The notes under the pieces: generated by a model
Told to the model about the DNA's origin: nothing
What the model saw: the letters and a program-made list of their open reading frames with translations, nothing else
Databases searched by the model: none
In this document: positions 25,048-33,977 of the stretch, piece after piece
Numbering within the stretch: position 1 is the stretch's first letter
How the letters are laid out: each line of letters starts with the position of its first letter
From: JANNSX01 sp046348995
GTDB lineage: Bacteria; Pseudomonadota; Alphaproteobacteria; Rhizobiales; Hyphomicrobiaceae
Direction of reading: 5' to 3'
Length of the DNA: 64,000 nucleotides
NCBI GenBank assembly: GCA_046348995.1
Contig: JAXMDB010000008.1
Span: forward strand, 1-64,000
Position numbers and translations under genes: made by a program

Positions 25048-26163
25048 ATGGCGGGCGCGCAAGGTGCGGGCCTGGCTGCCTCTGGCAGCCATGTGCAGTT
25101 CAAGGACGTTCAGAAGAGTTTCGACGGCGAGACTCTCGTCGTCAAGAATCTCAATCTCGACATCGCGAAGGGCGAGTTCCTGACGCTGCTCGGCCCGTCA
25201 GGCTCCGGCAAGACGACGTCGCTCCTCATGCTCGCCGGCTTCGAGACGCCGACCCATGGCTCGATCCTGCTCAATGGGAAGCCGATCAACGCCCTGCCCC
25301 CGCACAAGCGCGGCATCGGAATGGTGTTTCAGAACTACGCCCTCTTCCCGCACATGACGGTCGAGGAGAACCTCGCATTCCCCCTCGAGGTGCGGCGGAT
25401 GTCGAAAGCCGACATCGACAAGAAGGTGCAATGGGCGCTCGATCTCGTGCGGCTGCCGCAGATGCGCAAGCGCCGTCCCTCGCAGCTCTCGGGCGGTCAG
25501 CAGCAACGCATTGCGGTCGCCCGCGCCCTCGTCTTCGACCCCGAGCTGGTGCTCATGGATGAGCCCCTCGGCGCGCTCGACAAGCAGCTGCGCGAGCAGA
25601 TGCAGTACGAGATCAAGCACATTCACGAGAACCTCGGCGTCACCGTCGTCTACGTCACGCACGACCAGTCGGAAGCGCTGACGATGTCGAACCGCATCGC
25701 CGTCTTCAACGACGGCGTCGTCCAGCAGCTCTCGACACCAGCCGAGCTCTACGAGCGTCCCGTCAACAGCTTCGTTGCCCAGTTCATCGGCGAGAACAAC
25801 CGCATCGCCGGCACGGTGAAGGCGATCAACGGCGAAACCTGCGCGGTGGAGATCCAAGGTGGCCCCGTCGTCGAGGCGCTGAAGATCAACGTCGCGGGGC
25901 AAGGCAAGCCGACGCTCATCTCGATCCGGCCCGAGCGCGTCGAGCTCAATCCGCAGGCGAGCGACATCGTCAACCGGCTGTCGGGCACGGTCGCGGAGAC
26001 GATCTATCTCGGCGACCACGTACGCGTTCGCGTCGAGGTGCCGGGCAGCAAAGAGTTCATCGTCAAGGCGCCGAACAAGGAAGGCGCCGGACTATTGAAC
26101 GCAGGCCAGCCGGTGACGGTCGGCTGGCGAACGAGAGATTGCCGCGCGCTCGATCCGCAGTGA
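25048..26163 (+). CDS. ABC transporter ATP-binding protein (PotA-like)
   Basis: A 371-residue ATPase that powers the importer encoded by the next three genes. The nucleotide-binding domain (about residues 14-250) has Walker A GPSGSGKTT, Q-loop VFQNYALFPHMTV, signature LSGGQQQR, Walker B LVLMDEPLGALD and switch His in VTHDQSEAL. The C-terminal TOBE region (about 275-365) includes ISIRPERVELNP and IYLGDHVRVRV. This is the polyamine/Fe3+/opine importer ATPase class. The ATG at 25048 has GAGGG upstream; an in-frame GTG lies 33 bases earlier. The solute-binding protein gene starts 58 bases after its stop. Confidence 0.93.
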   Translation: MAGAQGAGLAASGSHVQFKDVQKSFDGETLVVKNLNLDIAKGEFLTLLGPSGSGKTTSLLMLAGFETPTHGSILLNGKPINALPPHKRGIGMVFQNYALFPHMTVEENLAFPLEVRRMSKADIDKKVQWALDLVRLPQMRKRRPSQLSGGQQQRIAVARALVFDPELVLMDEPLGALDKQLREQMQYEIKHIHENLGVTVVYVTHDQSEALTMSNRIAVFNDGVVQQLSTPAELYERPVNSFVAQFIGENNRIAGTVKAINGETCAVEIQGGPVVEALKINVAGQGKPTLISIRPERVELNPQASDIVNRLSGTVAETIYLGDHVRVRVEVPGSKEFIVKAPNKEGAGLLNAGQPVTVGWRTRDCRALDPQ

Positions 26164-26221
26164 GGCGAGCGACGCGGCAAGGCAGTGATCGGTCAGGTAA
26201 CGTGCAACGGAGAACGATAGT

Positions 26222-27262
26222 ATGAAGAAGCTTGGAATTTTAGCCGCAGCCGCCATCGCGGCGACCGCGACTTACGCTTGGGCCGAAGACGCGATCACCA
26301 TCGTGTCCTGGGGCGGCGCCTATCAGGCGAGTGAGCAGAAAGCTTACTTCGAGCCCTTCGTGAAAGAGACGGGCATCAAGATCACCGAGGAGGAGTTCGG
26401 CGGCGAGATCGCCAAGATCCGCGCCCAGGTCGAATCCGGCAACGTGACGTGGGATGTCGTCGACAACGACTCCCAGACCGTGCTCGCCGCCTGCGCCGAA
26501 GGCATCATCGAGAAGCTCGACTGGGCCAAGCTCGGCCTCGACCGCTCGAAGTTCCTCGGCGCCGATGCCAGCGATTGCGTCGTTCCGACGATTTTCTATG
26601 CCACGGTCGTCGCCTACGACACGACGAAGCTCAACCCGGGCCCGACCACGATCGCCGACTTCTTCGACACCAAGAAGTTTCCGGGCAAGCGCGGCTTGCA
26701 GAAGAACCCCTTCATCAATCTCGAGTGGGCTCTGATCGCCGATGGCGTGCCAAAGGAGGACGTCTACAAGGTCCTGTCGACGCCTGAAGGTGTCGACCGC
26801 GCCTTCGCCAAGCTCGACACCATCAAGGGCGACATCACCTGGTGGGATGCCGGCGCGGTGCCGCCGCAAATGCTCGCCGACGGTCAGGTCGTCATGACCT
26901 CGGCCTGGAACGGCCGTATCTTCAAGGCGATCAAGGAGGACAAGAAGCCTTTCGCCATCATGTGGGATCACCAGGGCCTCGATTGGGAGGGCTGGACGAT
27001 CACGAAGGGCTCCAAGAAGATGGATCAGGCCTACAAGTTCATCGCCTTCGCGAGCCGCGTCGACCGCCAGGCCGACCAGACGAACTACATCTCCTACGGC
27101 CCGTCCAACAAGGACGCGCTCGGCAGCATCAATCCTGACACCGCGAAGGATCTGCCGACGACGCCCGAGAATATGAAGACGGCCTTCATCGCCGAAGCTC
27201 AGTTCTGGGCCGACAAGGGCGAGGAGCTGCGCGAGCGCTTCAACGCCTGGGTTGCGCAGTAA
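26222..27262 (+). CDS. ABC transporter periplasmic solute-binding protein (PotD/PotF-like)
   Basis: A 346-residue secreted protein: signal peptide MKKLGILAAAAIAATATYAWA, then a mature start EDAITIVSWGGAYQASE, typical of polyamine and related binding proteins. Also visible are WDVVDNDSQTVLAACAEGIIEKLDW, TIFYATVVAYDTTKL, FPGKRGLQKNPF, ITWWDAGAVPPQMLADGQVVMTSAWNGR (read in parts). The cleft residues of this group usually bind amines such as putrescine, spermidine, or quaternary amines, but the ligand is not decidable here. It is the second gene of the ABC operon. Confidence 0.92.
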   Translation: MKKLGILAAAAIAATATYAWAEDAITIVSWGGAYQASEQKAYFEPFVKETGIKITEEEFGGEIAKIRAQVESGNVTWDVVDNDSQTVLAACAEGIIEKLDWAKLGLDRSKFLGADASDCVVPTIFYATVVAYDTTKLNPGPTTIADFFDTKKFPGKRGLQKNPFINLEWALIADGVPKEDVYKVLSTPEGVDRAFAKLDTIKGDITWWDAGAVPPQMLADGQVVMTSAWNGRIFKAIKEDKKPFAIMWDHQGLDWEGWTITKGSKKMDQAYKFIAFASRVDRQADQTNYISYGPSNKDALGSINPDTAKDLPTTPENMKTAFIAEAQFWADKGEELRERFNAWVAQ

Positions 27263-27271
27263 GACAGTGGT

Positions 27272-27302
27272 GGCGAGGGGTATCTTGCTCCTCGCCCCTT
27301 TT
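27272..27302 (+). terminator. Attenuator-type hairpin after the solute-binding protein gene
   Basis: GGCGAGG (27272-27278) pairs with CCTCGCC (27290-27296), followed by CCTTTTCT. It lies just after the binding-protein stop and before the first permease gene. Such hairpins commonly lower permease expression relative to the binding protein and stabilise its mRNA. Confidence 0.55.
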
Positions 27303-27322
27303 CTCCCGTCGAGGGGCCGCCG

Positions 27323-28579
27323 ATGACGATCGCCATGTCCGCCTCAGGCTCGGTGGCTCCGGCTGAGGTCTCCGTGCTGCGGCGTCAGCTGCGCCGGGCG
27401 GAGCGCTTGGGCAAGCTCAGGGCCTTCGGGTTGCTGCTGCCGCTCCTTCTCTTCATCGTCATCTCGTTCGTCATCCCCATCATCATGATGCTGACGAACG
27501 CCGTCTACGATCCCGACTTCCGGGACAACCTCCCCAAGACGCTCGCGGCACTCGAAAGCTGGGATGGCAAGGACCTCCCCGACGAAGCGGTCTACGCAGC
27601 GCTCGTCGAGGATTTCAAAGGCGTGCGCGAGAGAAACTCGCAAGCGCTGCTCGGCAAGCGCCTGAACTACGAGATCAGCGGCATCCGCTCCAAATTCATC
27701 GGTAGCGTGAGCAAGGCCGAGAAGATCGTGGCGCCTCCCTACAAGGAGGCGATGATCGCCGCCGACAAGATGTGGGGCGATCCGAACACCTGGGCGAAGC
27801 TCGGGCAGGTCGGTCACGCGATCACGCCCTCCTATCTGCTCGCGGCCGTCGACCTCGAGCAGAACGCCGGAGGCGGGATCAGCGCCGTGCCGGCCAACCG
27901 GCAGATCTACTTCAGCATCATGATGCGGACGTTCTACATCAGTCTGCTCGTCACGGTCGTCACGCTGATCCTCGGCTTCCCCGTCGCCTATGTGCTCGCA
28001 AACACCTCGCCCAATTGGGCCAATCTGCTGATCATTCTGGTGCTGCTGCCGTTCTGGACGTCGCTGCTCGTGCGCACCACCGCCTGGTACGTGCTCCTGC
28101 TCGACAACGGTCTCATCAACGAGGTGATCATGGGTCTCGGCCTGTCGAGCGAACCGGTGAAGCTGATCTTCAGCCGCTTCGGCACGATCATCGCCATGGT
28201 GCATATCCAGCTACCGTTCACGCTGTTGCCGATCTACAGCGTCATGAAAGGCATCTCGCCGACCTACATGCGGGCGGCGCGCTCACTCGGCGGCGGACCC
28301 GTCTACTCGTTCTGGCGCATCTACCTGCCGCAAACGCTGCCCGGCATCGGCGCGGGCTGCCTGCTGACGTTCATCCTGAGCCTCGGCTACTACATCACGC
28401 CGGCGCTCGTCGGCGGTCCGGCTGACCAGATGGTCTCGGGCTTCATCGCCCAGGCCATCAACCAGGAGAACAACTGGGGCAAGGCGTCCGCGCTCGGCAC
28501 GATCCTGCTCGTCGCGACCCTCATTCTCTACTGGGTCTACAATCGCCTCGTCGGCATCGACAAAGTGAAGCTCGGATAA
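27323..28579 (+). CDS. ABC transporter permease (PotB-like)
   Basis: A 418-residue membrane subunit. A first helix (AFGLLLPLLLFIVISFVIPII) is followed by an unusually long periplasmic loop of about 125 residues (roughly 62-190), then five more helices. The cytoplasmic EAA loop, MRAARSLGGGPVYSFWRIYLPQTLPG, contacts the ATPase. PotB proteins are usually near 280-320 residues; the loop accounts for the extra length and is seen in a subset of alphaproteobacterial importers of this class. It is 6 bases upstream of the second permease gene. Confidence 0.92.
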   Translation: MTIAMSASGSVAPAEVSVLRRQLRRAERLGKLRAFGLLLPLLLFIVISFVIPIIMMLTNAVYDPDFRDNLPKTLAALESWDGKDLPDEAVYAALVEDFKGVRERNSQALLGKRLNYEISGIRSKFIGSVSKAEKIVAPPYKEAMIAADKMWGDPNTWAKLGQVGHAITPSYLLAAVDLEQNAGGGISAVPANRQIYFSIMMRTFYISLLVTVVTLILGFPVAYVLANTSPNWANLLIILVLLPFWTSLLVRTTAWYVLLLDNGLINEVIMGLGLSSEPVKLIFSRFGTIIAMVHIQLPFTLLPIYSVMKGISPTYMRAARSLGGGPVYSFWRIYLPQTLPGIGAGCLLTFILSLGYYITPALVGGPADQMVSGFIAQAINQENNWGKASALGTILLVATLILYWVYNRLVGIDKVKLG

Positions 28580-28585
28580 GCGGTC

Positions 28586-29413
28586 ATGAAGCTCGCCTCC
28601 TACGCAACGCCGGTCGAGAAGGTGGCCTACTGGAGCACGTGGATCTTCACGGCCGCGGTGCTCCTGTTCCTGATCGCGCCGATCCTCGTCATCATGCCGC
28701 TGTCGTTCAACGCGGAGCCCTACTTCACCTACCCGATGCCCGGCTTCTCGCTGCAGTGGTATCAGGACTTCTTCATGGGCGATCGCTGGATGCCGGCGCT
28801 CTGGGTCAGCGTCAAGGTCGCGGTATCGGTGACGATCCTGTCGACGATCCTCGGCACGCTCGCAGCGCTCGGCCTGTCACGCACGAACCTGCCGCTACGC
28901 TCGTTGATGCTCGGCACCCTCATCTCGCCGATGATCGTGCCGGTGATCATCTCGGCGGTCGCCATGTACTTCTTCTATGCCAAGCTCGGCATGATCGGCT
29001 GGATCATCGGCATCATCCTGGCGCACACGGTGCTGGCGACGCCGTTCGTCGTCGTGACGGTGACGTCGACGCTCGCCGGCTTCGACTGGACGCTGGCGCG
29101 TGCGGGCGCCAGCCTCGGCGCCTCGCCTTTCACGGTATTCCGCAAAGTGATCATGCCGCTGATCCTGCCCGGCATGATCTCGGGCGCCTTGTTCGCCTTC
29201 GTCACCTCGTTCGACGAGGTCGTCGTCGCGCTCTTCCTCGCCGATCCCGAGACGCGGACGCTACCCAAGCAAATGTTCTCGGGCATCCGCGAGCAGATCA
29301 GCCCGACCATCACGGCGGCCGCCACCGTGCTGATCGTCTTTTCGACGCTGCTGCTCGTCGGCGCCGAGCTGATGCGGCGGCGCGGCGAGCGGTTGCGCGG
29401 GATTACCGGATAG
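28586..29413 (+). CDS. ABC transporter permease (PotC-like)
   Basis: A 275-residue membrane subunit with six helices. Typical features are IMPLSFNAEPYFTYPMPGFSLQWY in the first periplasmic loop, the EAA loop ARAGASLGASPFTVFRKVIMPLILPG, and the late FDEVVVALFLADPETRTLP, a PotC/PotI signature. It completes the importer with the preceding permease, binding protein and ATPase genes. It ends 6 bases before the stop of the convergent triple-RidA gene. Confidence 0.93.
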   Translation: MKLASYATPVEKVAYWSTWIFTAAVLLFLIAPILVIMPLSFNAEPYFTYPMPGFSLQWYQDFFMGDRWMPALWVSVKVAVSVTILSTILGTLAALGLSRTNLPLRSLMLGTLISPMIVPVIISAVAMYFFYAKLGMIGWIIGIILAHTVLATPFVVVTVTSTLAGFDWTLARAGASLGASPFTVFRKVIMPLILPGMISGALFAFVTSFDEVVVALFLADPETRTLPKQMFSGIREQISPTITAAATVLIVFSTLLLVGAELMRRRGERLRGITG

Positions 29414-29419
29414 CGCGAT

Positions 29420-30652
29420 CTACTTGTCCGGCTCGGCCATCGCGTAGATGTCGATCTCGATGACCATGCCGGGATAGGCGAGCTTGGGCAGCGGAATGCC
29501 GGTCGTCGCAGGCCCTGGATCGGGGAAGTGCGAGGAGCGGATTTGCAGGTTCTCGTGCAAGTCCCCCGCTCGCTCGCCGCCCTCGTAGACGGTCAGCACC
29601 TTGCAGACGTCACCAAAGCCCGCGCCGAGCTCCTTCAGGATCGTGCCGATGTGCGTCATCGCTTGGCGTGTCTGCTTGCCCATGTCGTTCGGATTGACGG
29701 CGCGTCCTGTCTTGTCGATCGAGACCTGGCCGCCGAGGAAGATCATGTCGTGGCACTTGAGGCCATGTTTGTAGGGGAGCTTGATCGTCCAATCCCAGAG
29801 GCTTTCGGGCCAGACGTGCCGGCGCGGCAGATGTGAGCCGTCCTCACCCAGCATGGCGATGACGTCGATCTTGATCTGAACACCCTCGCGCGCATGCCGT
29901 GGGATCGGAACGCCCGTCGCGGCAGGGCCGGGTTCTTTATAGTAGGAGGCACATTTGAGCGCGGCGGGCTCGAAGTCCTCGACGGTGCCGTGGCCGACAT
30001 ACCAGCGGTTCTGCTTCACGACATCGCCGAAGCCGGCGCCGAAGCTCGCCAAGGCCTTGCCGATCTGGTCCATCACCGCAATCGTCTGGTCGACGACCTT
30101 GCCGGGCGCGATGACATCGCCCTTGGCCGTGATCGGCGCCTGAGCGCTGACGAAGATCATCCTCCCGCATCTGACGGCCGAGGCGAAGGGCGGCGCGAGC
30201 GGCGACAGGCCGTCGGCCTTCGCGTAGGTGCGCGGCATCGGCTTGCCGTCCGGCCCGCGCATGGCGATCGCCTCGATCTCGACCACCATGCCGGGATAGG
30301 CGAGATAGGGCACGGGCACGGCCGTGATCGCGGGCTTCGCCCCTTGCGGCAGGCCGGCGGCCACCATGCCGAGGAACGCCGTCTCGTCGAGACGCCCATC
30401 GTTGACGTAGAAGCAGTTGAGCTTCACGAGATCCTGAGGCTGCGCATCGAGCTCGGCGAGAACGCGCGTCAGGTTCTCCATCGCATGCCGCGCCTGCATC
30501 GGCACGCTGCCCGGATTGCGCACTTGGCCCTCGGGCGTCAGATCCACCTGGCCGCCGACCCAGAGCATGTCTCCACACCGCACACCGTGCTTGTGGGACA
30601 CTTTGATCGGCCAATTCCAATGATCTTTCGGCCAAGCGTGCCGCTTCTCCAT
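29420..30652 (-). CDS. Protein of three tandem RidA (YjgF) domains
   Basis: A protein of about 410 residues that contains three successive RidA-like domains. Each starts with a WP-W-KHG-C-M-GGQ type block: WPIKVSHKHGVRCGDMLWVGGQ (about 14-35), ASAVRCGRMIFVSAQAPI (about 160), and WTIKLPYKHGLKCHDMIFLGGQ (about 285). Each ends with a PATTG-PYPGM-EI type strand: ITAVPVPYLAYPGMVVEIEAIAM, GVPIPRHAREGVQIKIDVIAM and TGIPLPKLAYPGMVIEIDIYAM. RidA proteins hydrolyse reactive enamines/imines, and a trimer shares active sites between subunits, so this chain could fold as a covalent trimer. AGGAGG lies 6 bases before the ATG. It is convergent with the ABC operon. Confidence 0.88.
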   Translation of the reverse strand: MEKRHAWPKDHWNWPIKVSHKHGVRCGDMLWVGGQVDLTPEGQVRNPGSVPMQARHAMENLTRVLAELDAQPQDLVKLNCFYVNDGRLDETAFLGMVAAGLPQGAKPAITAVPVPYLAYPGMVVEIEAIAMRGPDGKPMPRTYAKADGLSPLAPPFASAVRCGRMIFVSAQAPITAKGDVIAPGKVVDQTIAVMDQIGKALASFGAGFGDVVKQNRWYVGHGTVEDFEPAALKCASYYKEPGPAATGVPIPRHAREGVQIKIDVIAMLGEDGSHLPRRHVWPESLWDWTIKLPYKHGLKCHDMIFLGGQVSIDKTGRAVNPNDMGKQTRQAMTHIGTILKELGAGFGDVCKVLTVYEGGERAGDLHENLQIRSSHFPDPGPATTGIPLPKLAYPGMVIEIDIYAMAEPDK

Positions 30653-30769
30653 ATCGAGCCTCCTGCGCAATCCCTGAGGCAATGTGGAGCGCAAGCGCGC
30701 GATTTGTGAAGTCACGCACTGTGCGGGGCCGCCATTCGCGGGGCGGGACGGTCGAGGCGAACGGCCGGG

Positions 30770-31381
30770 CTAAGTGCCGGCGCCCGTGAGCGGCACGCGC
30801 TCGCCCTTGCGGATCACGGCCGGATCCCAAGGCGTGCGTGCAAAGACCTCGCGCAGCATCGGCTCGAAGTGCTCGAGCTGTTCCCACTTGTAGTCGGGAT
30901 CGAAGGCCGACTGATCCCAGCGCTCGCAGAAATCGACGCCGGTTTGATAGAAGGGATGGTCCTTGTAGACGTTGCGCGCATAGCGGTCGCCGCCGGTGAA
31001 ATGGGCGTAGTAGACCATCTGGAAAATGCCGTGTGTCTTCAGCGCCCACGTGCATTCGTCGCGCAGATAGGGCGCCACGATCGAGGCGGCGAGCTGGCTG
31101 TGATTGTGCGGTGCAAGAGCATCGCCGATGTCATGAATGAGAGCGGCGATGATCCAGTCGATATCGGCGCCGTCGCGCTCGGCCATCGTCGCCGAGATGA
31201 GAGAATGCTCGAGCCGGGTGATCTGATAGCCGGAATGGCTGTGCTCGAGATCGCGCAATTCCTTCAGGATGCGATCGGGGAGCTGCTTGCAGAACTCCAC
31301 CTCGAGCTCGGCCAGCATCTTGTACTCCTCGGCCGTGCCATCGGCCATGCGGCGGAACTTGACGATACGACTGGCGTCCAT
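30770..31381 (-). CDS. HD-domain protein, possible PhnZ/TmpB-type oxygenase or phosphohydrolase
   Basis: A protein of about 203 residues with HD-superfamily metal ligands: His59 in LEHS, His83-Asp84 in IHDIGD, a His pair near 92-94, His117 in KTHG, and Asp residues near 156-161. The spacing of His59 to the HD pair (24 residues) matches the PhnZ/myo-inositol-oxygenase-like branch, but the Tyr-Glu lid of PhnZ is not evident, so a phosphohydrolase is equally possible. GAGGATC precedes the ATG; the open frame continues far upstream of it but only as antisense of the EamA gene. It sits 118 bases upstream of the RidA gene on the same strand and diverges from the EamA pair. Confidence 0.75.
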   Translation of the reverse strand: MDASRIVKFRRMADGTAEEYKMLAELEVEFCKQLPDRILKELRDLEHSHSGYQITRLEHSLISATMAERDGADIDWIIAALIHDIGDALAPHNHSQLAASIVAPYLRDECTWALKTHGIFQMVYYAHFTGGDRYARNVYKDHPFYQTGVDFCERWDQSAFDPDYKWEQLEHFEPMLREVFARTPWDPAVIRKGERVPLTGAGT

Positions 31382-31549
31382 GGTGATCCTCGCGGTGGGG
31401 CCTTCGATCTGCTGGAGCTTAAATTGCGATGTGCGACTGCGAAAGGGGCAGGTCGCAGGAGCGATGCATCCCGGCGTTGCAGCCGCGCCCATGGGCACCT
31501 CGAGACGAGACCGGTAGAGTGAGGTGAAATACCTTTGCGCGGGGATACC

Positions 31550-32440
31550 ATGACCGCCGGAACATCGACGCTCTCGACCGGCCGGTCCGTCGGCATGGCG
31601 GTCACGTTGGCCGCGGCCTTGGCGCTCGCCATCAACAACGTCACGCTTCCCTTCGTCTACAAATCGGGCTGGAACGCCCAGTCGGTCGTGCTCTTCCGCT
31701 TCATCTTTTCCTCGACCGCGCTCGGGCTCGTTCTCTTGCTCGGCGGGCGCGGCTTTGCGCTCTCGCGCCGCGATATCGCACATGCGATGGGGAGCGGGGT
31801 CGCGGTCGCGATCGGCGCCATCGGACTGCTGGGATCGTTCCAGTTCATCCCCGTCAGCCTCGCTATTGTCGTCGTCTATACCAATCCGGTGCTCACGGCG
31901 GTGATGCTCGCCATCTGGCATCGTCATCCGCCGAGCTTTCTGCAAATCGTCTGCCTCATTGTGGCGTTCGCGGGCGTCGCGGTCGCGACCGGCATCGGCG
32001 ATGTGACACTCGACCCGCGCGGCATCGCGCTCGCCATCATGAGCGCCATCGGCTTCTCGTTCTCCTTCGCATGGAACAGCGTCAAGCTCCGCGCAGCCGA
32101 TGCGATGACGGTGACGTTCTACATGGTCATCGCCGGCGGCATCGCGACGGCGGCCTTCGTGCTGCTGTCGGGGACGCTCAGCCTGCCGGCCGTCACCTAC
32201 GGATGGCTCCTGTTTCTCATCCCGGCATGCTGCTTCAGCTTCGCGATGTTCGGCATGTATGAAGGCGTCCGGCGGATCGGGGGCGCCCCGGCGGCAATGC
32301 TCATGAACCTCGAGCCGGTGATGACGATCGCGCTGGCGCCCTTCGTGCTGGGTGAGCATTTGACGGCGATGCACATCATCGGCGGCTTGCTCGTGATCGG
32401 CGCGGTCTACGTCTCGGAGCGAAGCGGAGAGGCGGCATGA
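31550..32440 (+). CDS. DMT-superfamily (EamA) transporter, first of a pair
   Basis: A protein of about 296 residues with ten hydrophobic helices in two EamA repeats. LAAALALAINNVTLPFVYKSG opens the first, FQFIPVSLAIVVVYTNPVLTA carries the usual helix 3-4 Pro, and GGAPAAMLMNLEPVMTIALAP followed by LGEHLT is the second-repeat signature. The start is the ATG at 31550. Its last four bases overlap the start of the next gene (ATGA), so the two are translationally coupled and may work as a heteromeric or paired exporter. The substrate is unknown. Confidence 0.87.
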   Translation: MTAGTSTLSTGRSVGMAVTLAAALALAINNVTLPFVYKSGWNAQSVVLFRFIFSSTALGLVLLLGGRGFALSRRDIAHAMGSGVAVAIGAIGLLGSFQFIPVSLAIVVVYTNPVLTAVMLAIWHRHPPSFLQIVCLIVAFAGVAVATGIGDVTLDPRGIALAIMSAIGFSFSFAWNSVKLRAADAMTVTFYMVIAGGIATAAFVLLSGTLSLPAVTYGWLLFLIPACCFSFAMFGMYEGVRRIGGAPAAMLMNLEPVMTIALAPFVLGEHLTAMHIIGGLLVIGAVYVSERSGEAA

Positions 32441-33330
32441 CCTCTGTCGCCGCGCCGCCCAAGCGACTGTTCGCCGGAATCGCCATCATGCTCGCCTCGG
32501 CGATCTCGGTCGGCATCGGCAATGCAGCCATCCCGCTCTACTATGCGGCCGGCGGCAATGCGCCGACGATCATGGCCTTCCGCTACACGTGGTGCATTTT
32601 CATCTGCGTGATCGCACTCCTGGTTCTGCGACGGCCGCTCAGGCTACCCGCCCGTCAGATCGTCGCCGCGTTGGGCTCGGGCACCTTGTTCGGTGCGGGG
32701 GCCATCTCGGTCATCACGGCCTTCGCCTATATCCCCGTCGGCGTGGCGATCCTGATCCTGTTCACGTTTCCCGTGCTGACCGCATTGTTGCAGGCCCTCA
32801 TCAATCGCCGTCTGCCGGGCGCGATCGAGACGGTCTGCCTGATCGTGGCGTTGGCGGGCGTCGGTCTGACGATCGGGCTCGACGAGGTTGCCTATGATCC
32901 GAAGGGGATTGTGCTCGCAGGCCTCGCCGCGCTGGCGGTGACCGTCGCATTTCTCGCGGGTGGTCGTGCGCTCGACGGCGCCGATTCCCTCGTCGTCTCG
33001 GTCTACGTGGCGCTCGCGGCGCTCGGCGCGGCCCTCGCCTTCTCGCTCGCGACCGAGCGTGGCATCGTGCTCTCGCTCGATGAGGGCGGCTGGCGCGCCT
33101 GCGTGGTCGTCGTGCTGACGAGCGCCGTAGCCTTCTTCGGCTTGATGTTCGGCATCAAGCTCATCGGCACGGTGCCGGCCGCCATGCTGACGAACTTCGA
33201 GGTCGTCTTCACGATGCTGTTCGCGGCGCTCTTGCTCGGCGAGGTCATGACACCGATGAAGATCGCTGGCGCCGCTGTCGTCATCGGCGCCGTGCTCATC
33301 GCGCAGTCACACGCCTGGTGGCGCAGCTGA
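32437..33330 (+). CDS. DMT-superfamily (EamA) transporter, second of a pair
   Basis: A 297-residue paralogue of the gene just upstream, with the same ten-helix, two-repeat layout. FAYIPVGVAILILFTFPVLTA and GTVPAAMLTNFEVVFTMLFAALLLGEVMTP mirror the equivalent segments of its neighbour. The 4-base ATGA overlap implies coupled translation. It ends 8 bases before the stop of the convergent soxG gene, so the pair sits inside the catabolic region and may export or import a pathway compound. Confidence 0.87.
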   Translation: MTSVAAPPKRLFAGIAIMLASAISVGIGNAAIPLYYAAGGNAPTIMAFRYTWCIFICVIALLVLRRPLRLPARQIVAALGSGTLFGAGAISVITAFAYIPVGVAILILFTFPVLTALLQALINRRLPGAIETVCLIVALAGVGLTIGLDEVAYDPKGIVLAGLAALAVTVAFLAGGRALDGADSLVVSVYVALAALGAALAFSLATERGIVLSLDEGGWRACVVVVLTSAVAFFGLMFGIKLIGTVPAAMLTNFEVVFTMLFAALLLGEVMTPMKIAGAAVVIGAVLIAQSHAWWRS

Positions 33331-33338
33331 TCTAGAGA

Positions 33339-33977
33339 TCAATGGCCGTCGAAATGCGGCAAGTGCTGCTTGACCTGTCCCTTCGGCGTCTCGATCGGCA
33401 AACCCCACTCGTGACCCGCCTCGGCGAGCAGACACCAGAGGTAGTCCGCCATCGAGATGCGGATGAGGATCTCGAACGCCGGTCCCTGGCGGCCGATGTC
33501 GTCGCGCGTCTGGCGCAGCACGGCGACGGCCCGCGCCATGTTCGACGACACGGCATCGCCAGCCTTGAAGGCGCGCGGGTGCAGGTCGATCGTCATCATC
33601 TTCATCAGCATCTCGCGGGCTTTCGAGCCCTCGAGCGCGATCGCCGTGTAATAATCCGTCACGTCGCTGACGAGCGAGGGCGTGCCGAAGAGCGCGATCT
33701 CGAGCTTCGATTTGATCGCGATCTCCTCGCCCGGCGGCGTCAAGATCCACCACTCGTCCGGTGCGGTCCAAATCGCGGTTACGCCACCGTTCGCCGCCGT
33801 GCCCTTGACCGCGCGCGGCAGCTCGAGACCGAGCACGGTCGAGACCGGACCCGATACGCGATAGGCGTCACCCCGGAGCACGAGCTTGCCCTGGAACGGC
33901 ACCTCGCGGATCGAGGCTTCCGGCGAGGACAGCGCGCGACGATGTGCGAGTGCCGATTTGCGGCGCGGGTCGCTCAT
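33339..33977 (-). CDS. soxG: Sarcosine oxidase gamma subunit
   Basis: A 212-residue subunit of heterotetrameric sarcosine oxidase. The fold is GcvT-like. Recognisable stretches are LPRAVKGTAANGGVTAIWTAPDEWWIL, the VSDVTDYYTAIALEGSKAREML block, DLHPRAF and EILIRISMADYLWCLLAEAGHEW near the end. Its start overlaps the soxA stop by 4 bases (ATGA) and it is the last gene of the operon. The gamma subunit is structural; it completes the alpha-beta-gamma-delta complex. Confidence 0.93.
   Translation of the reverse strand: MSDPRRKSALAHRRALSSPEASIREVPFQGKLVLRGDAYRVSGPVSTVLGLELPRAVKGTAANGGVTAIWTAPDEWWILTPPGEEIAIKSKLEIALFGTPSLVSDVTDYYTAIALEGSKAREMLMKMMTIDLHPRAFKAGDAVSSNMARAVAVLRQTRDDIGRQGPAFEILIRISMADYLWCLLAEAGHEWGLPIETPKGQVKQHLPHFDGH

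Noticed and set aside
31382..32374. Upstream extension of the HD-domain frame to 534 codons
   Set aside because: The extra 330 residues are antisense to the EamA gene and have no domain; the ATG at 31381 has a good ribosome site and starts the conserved part.
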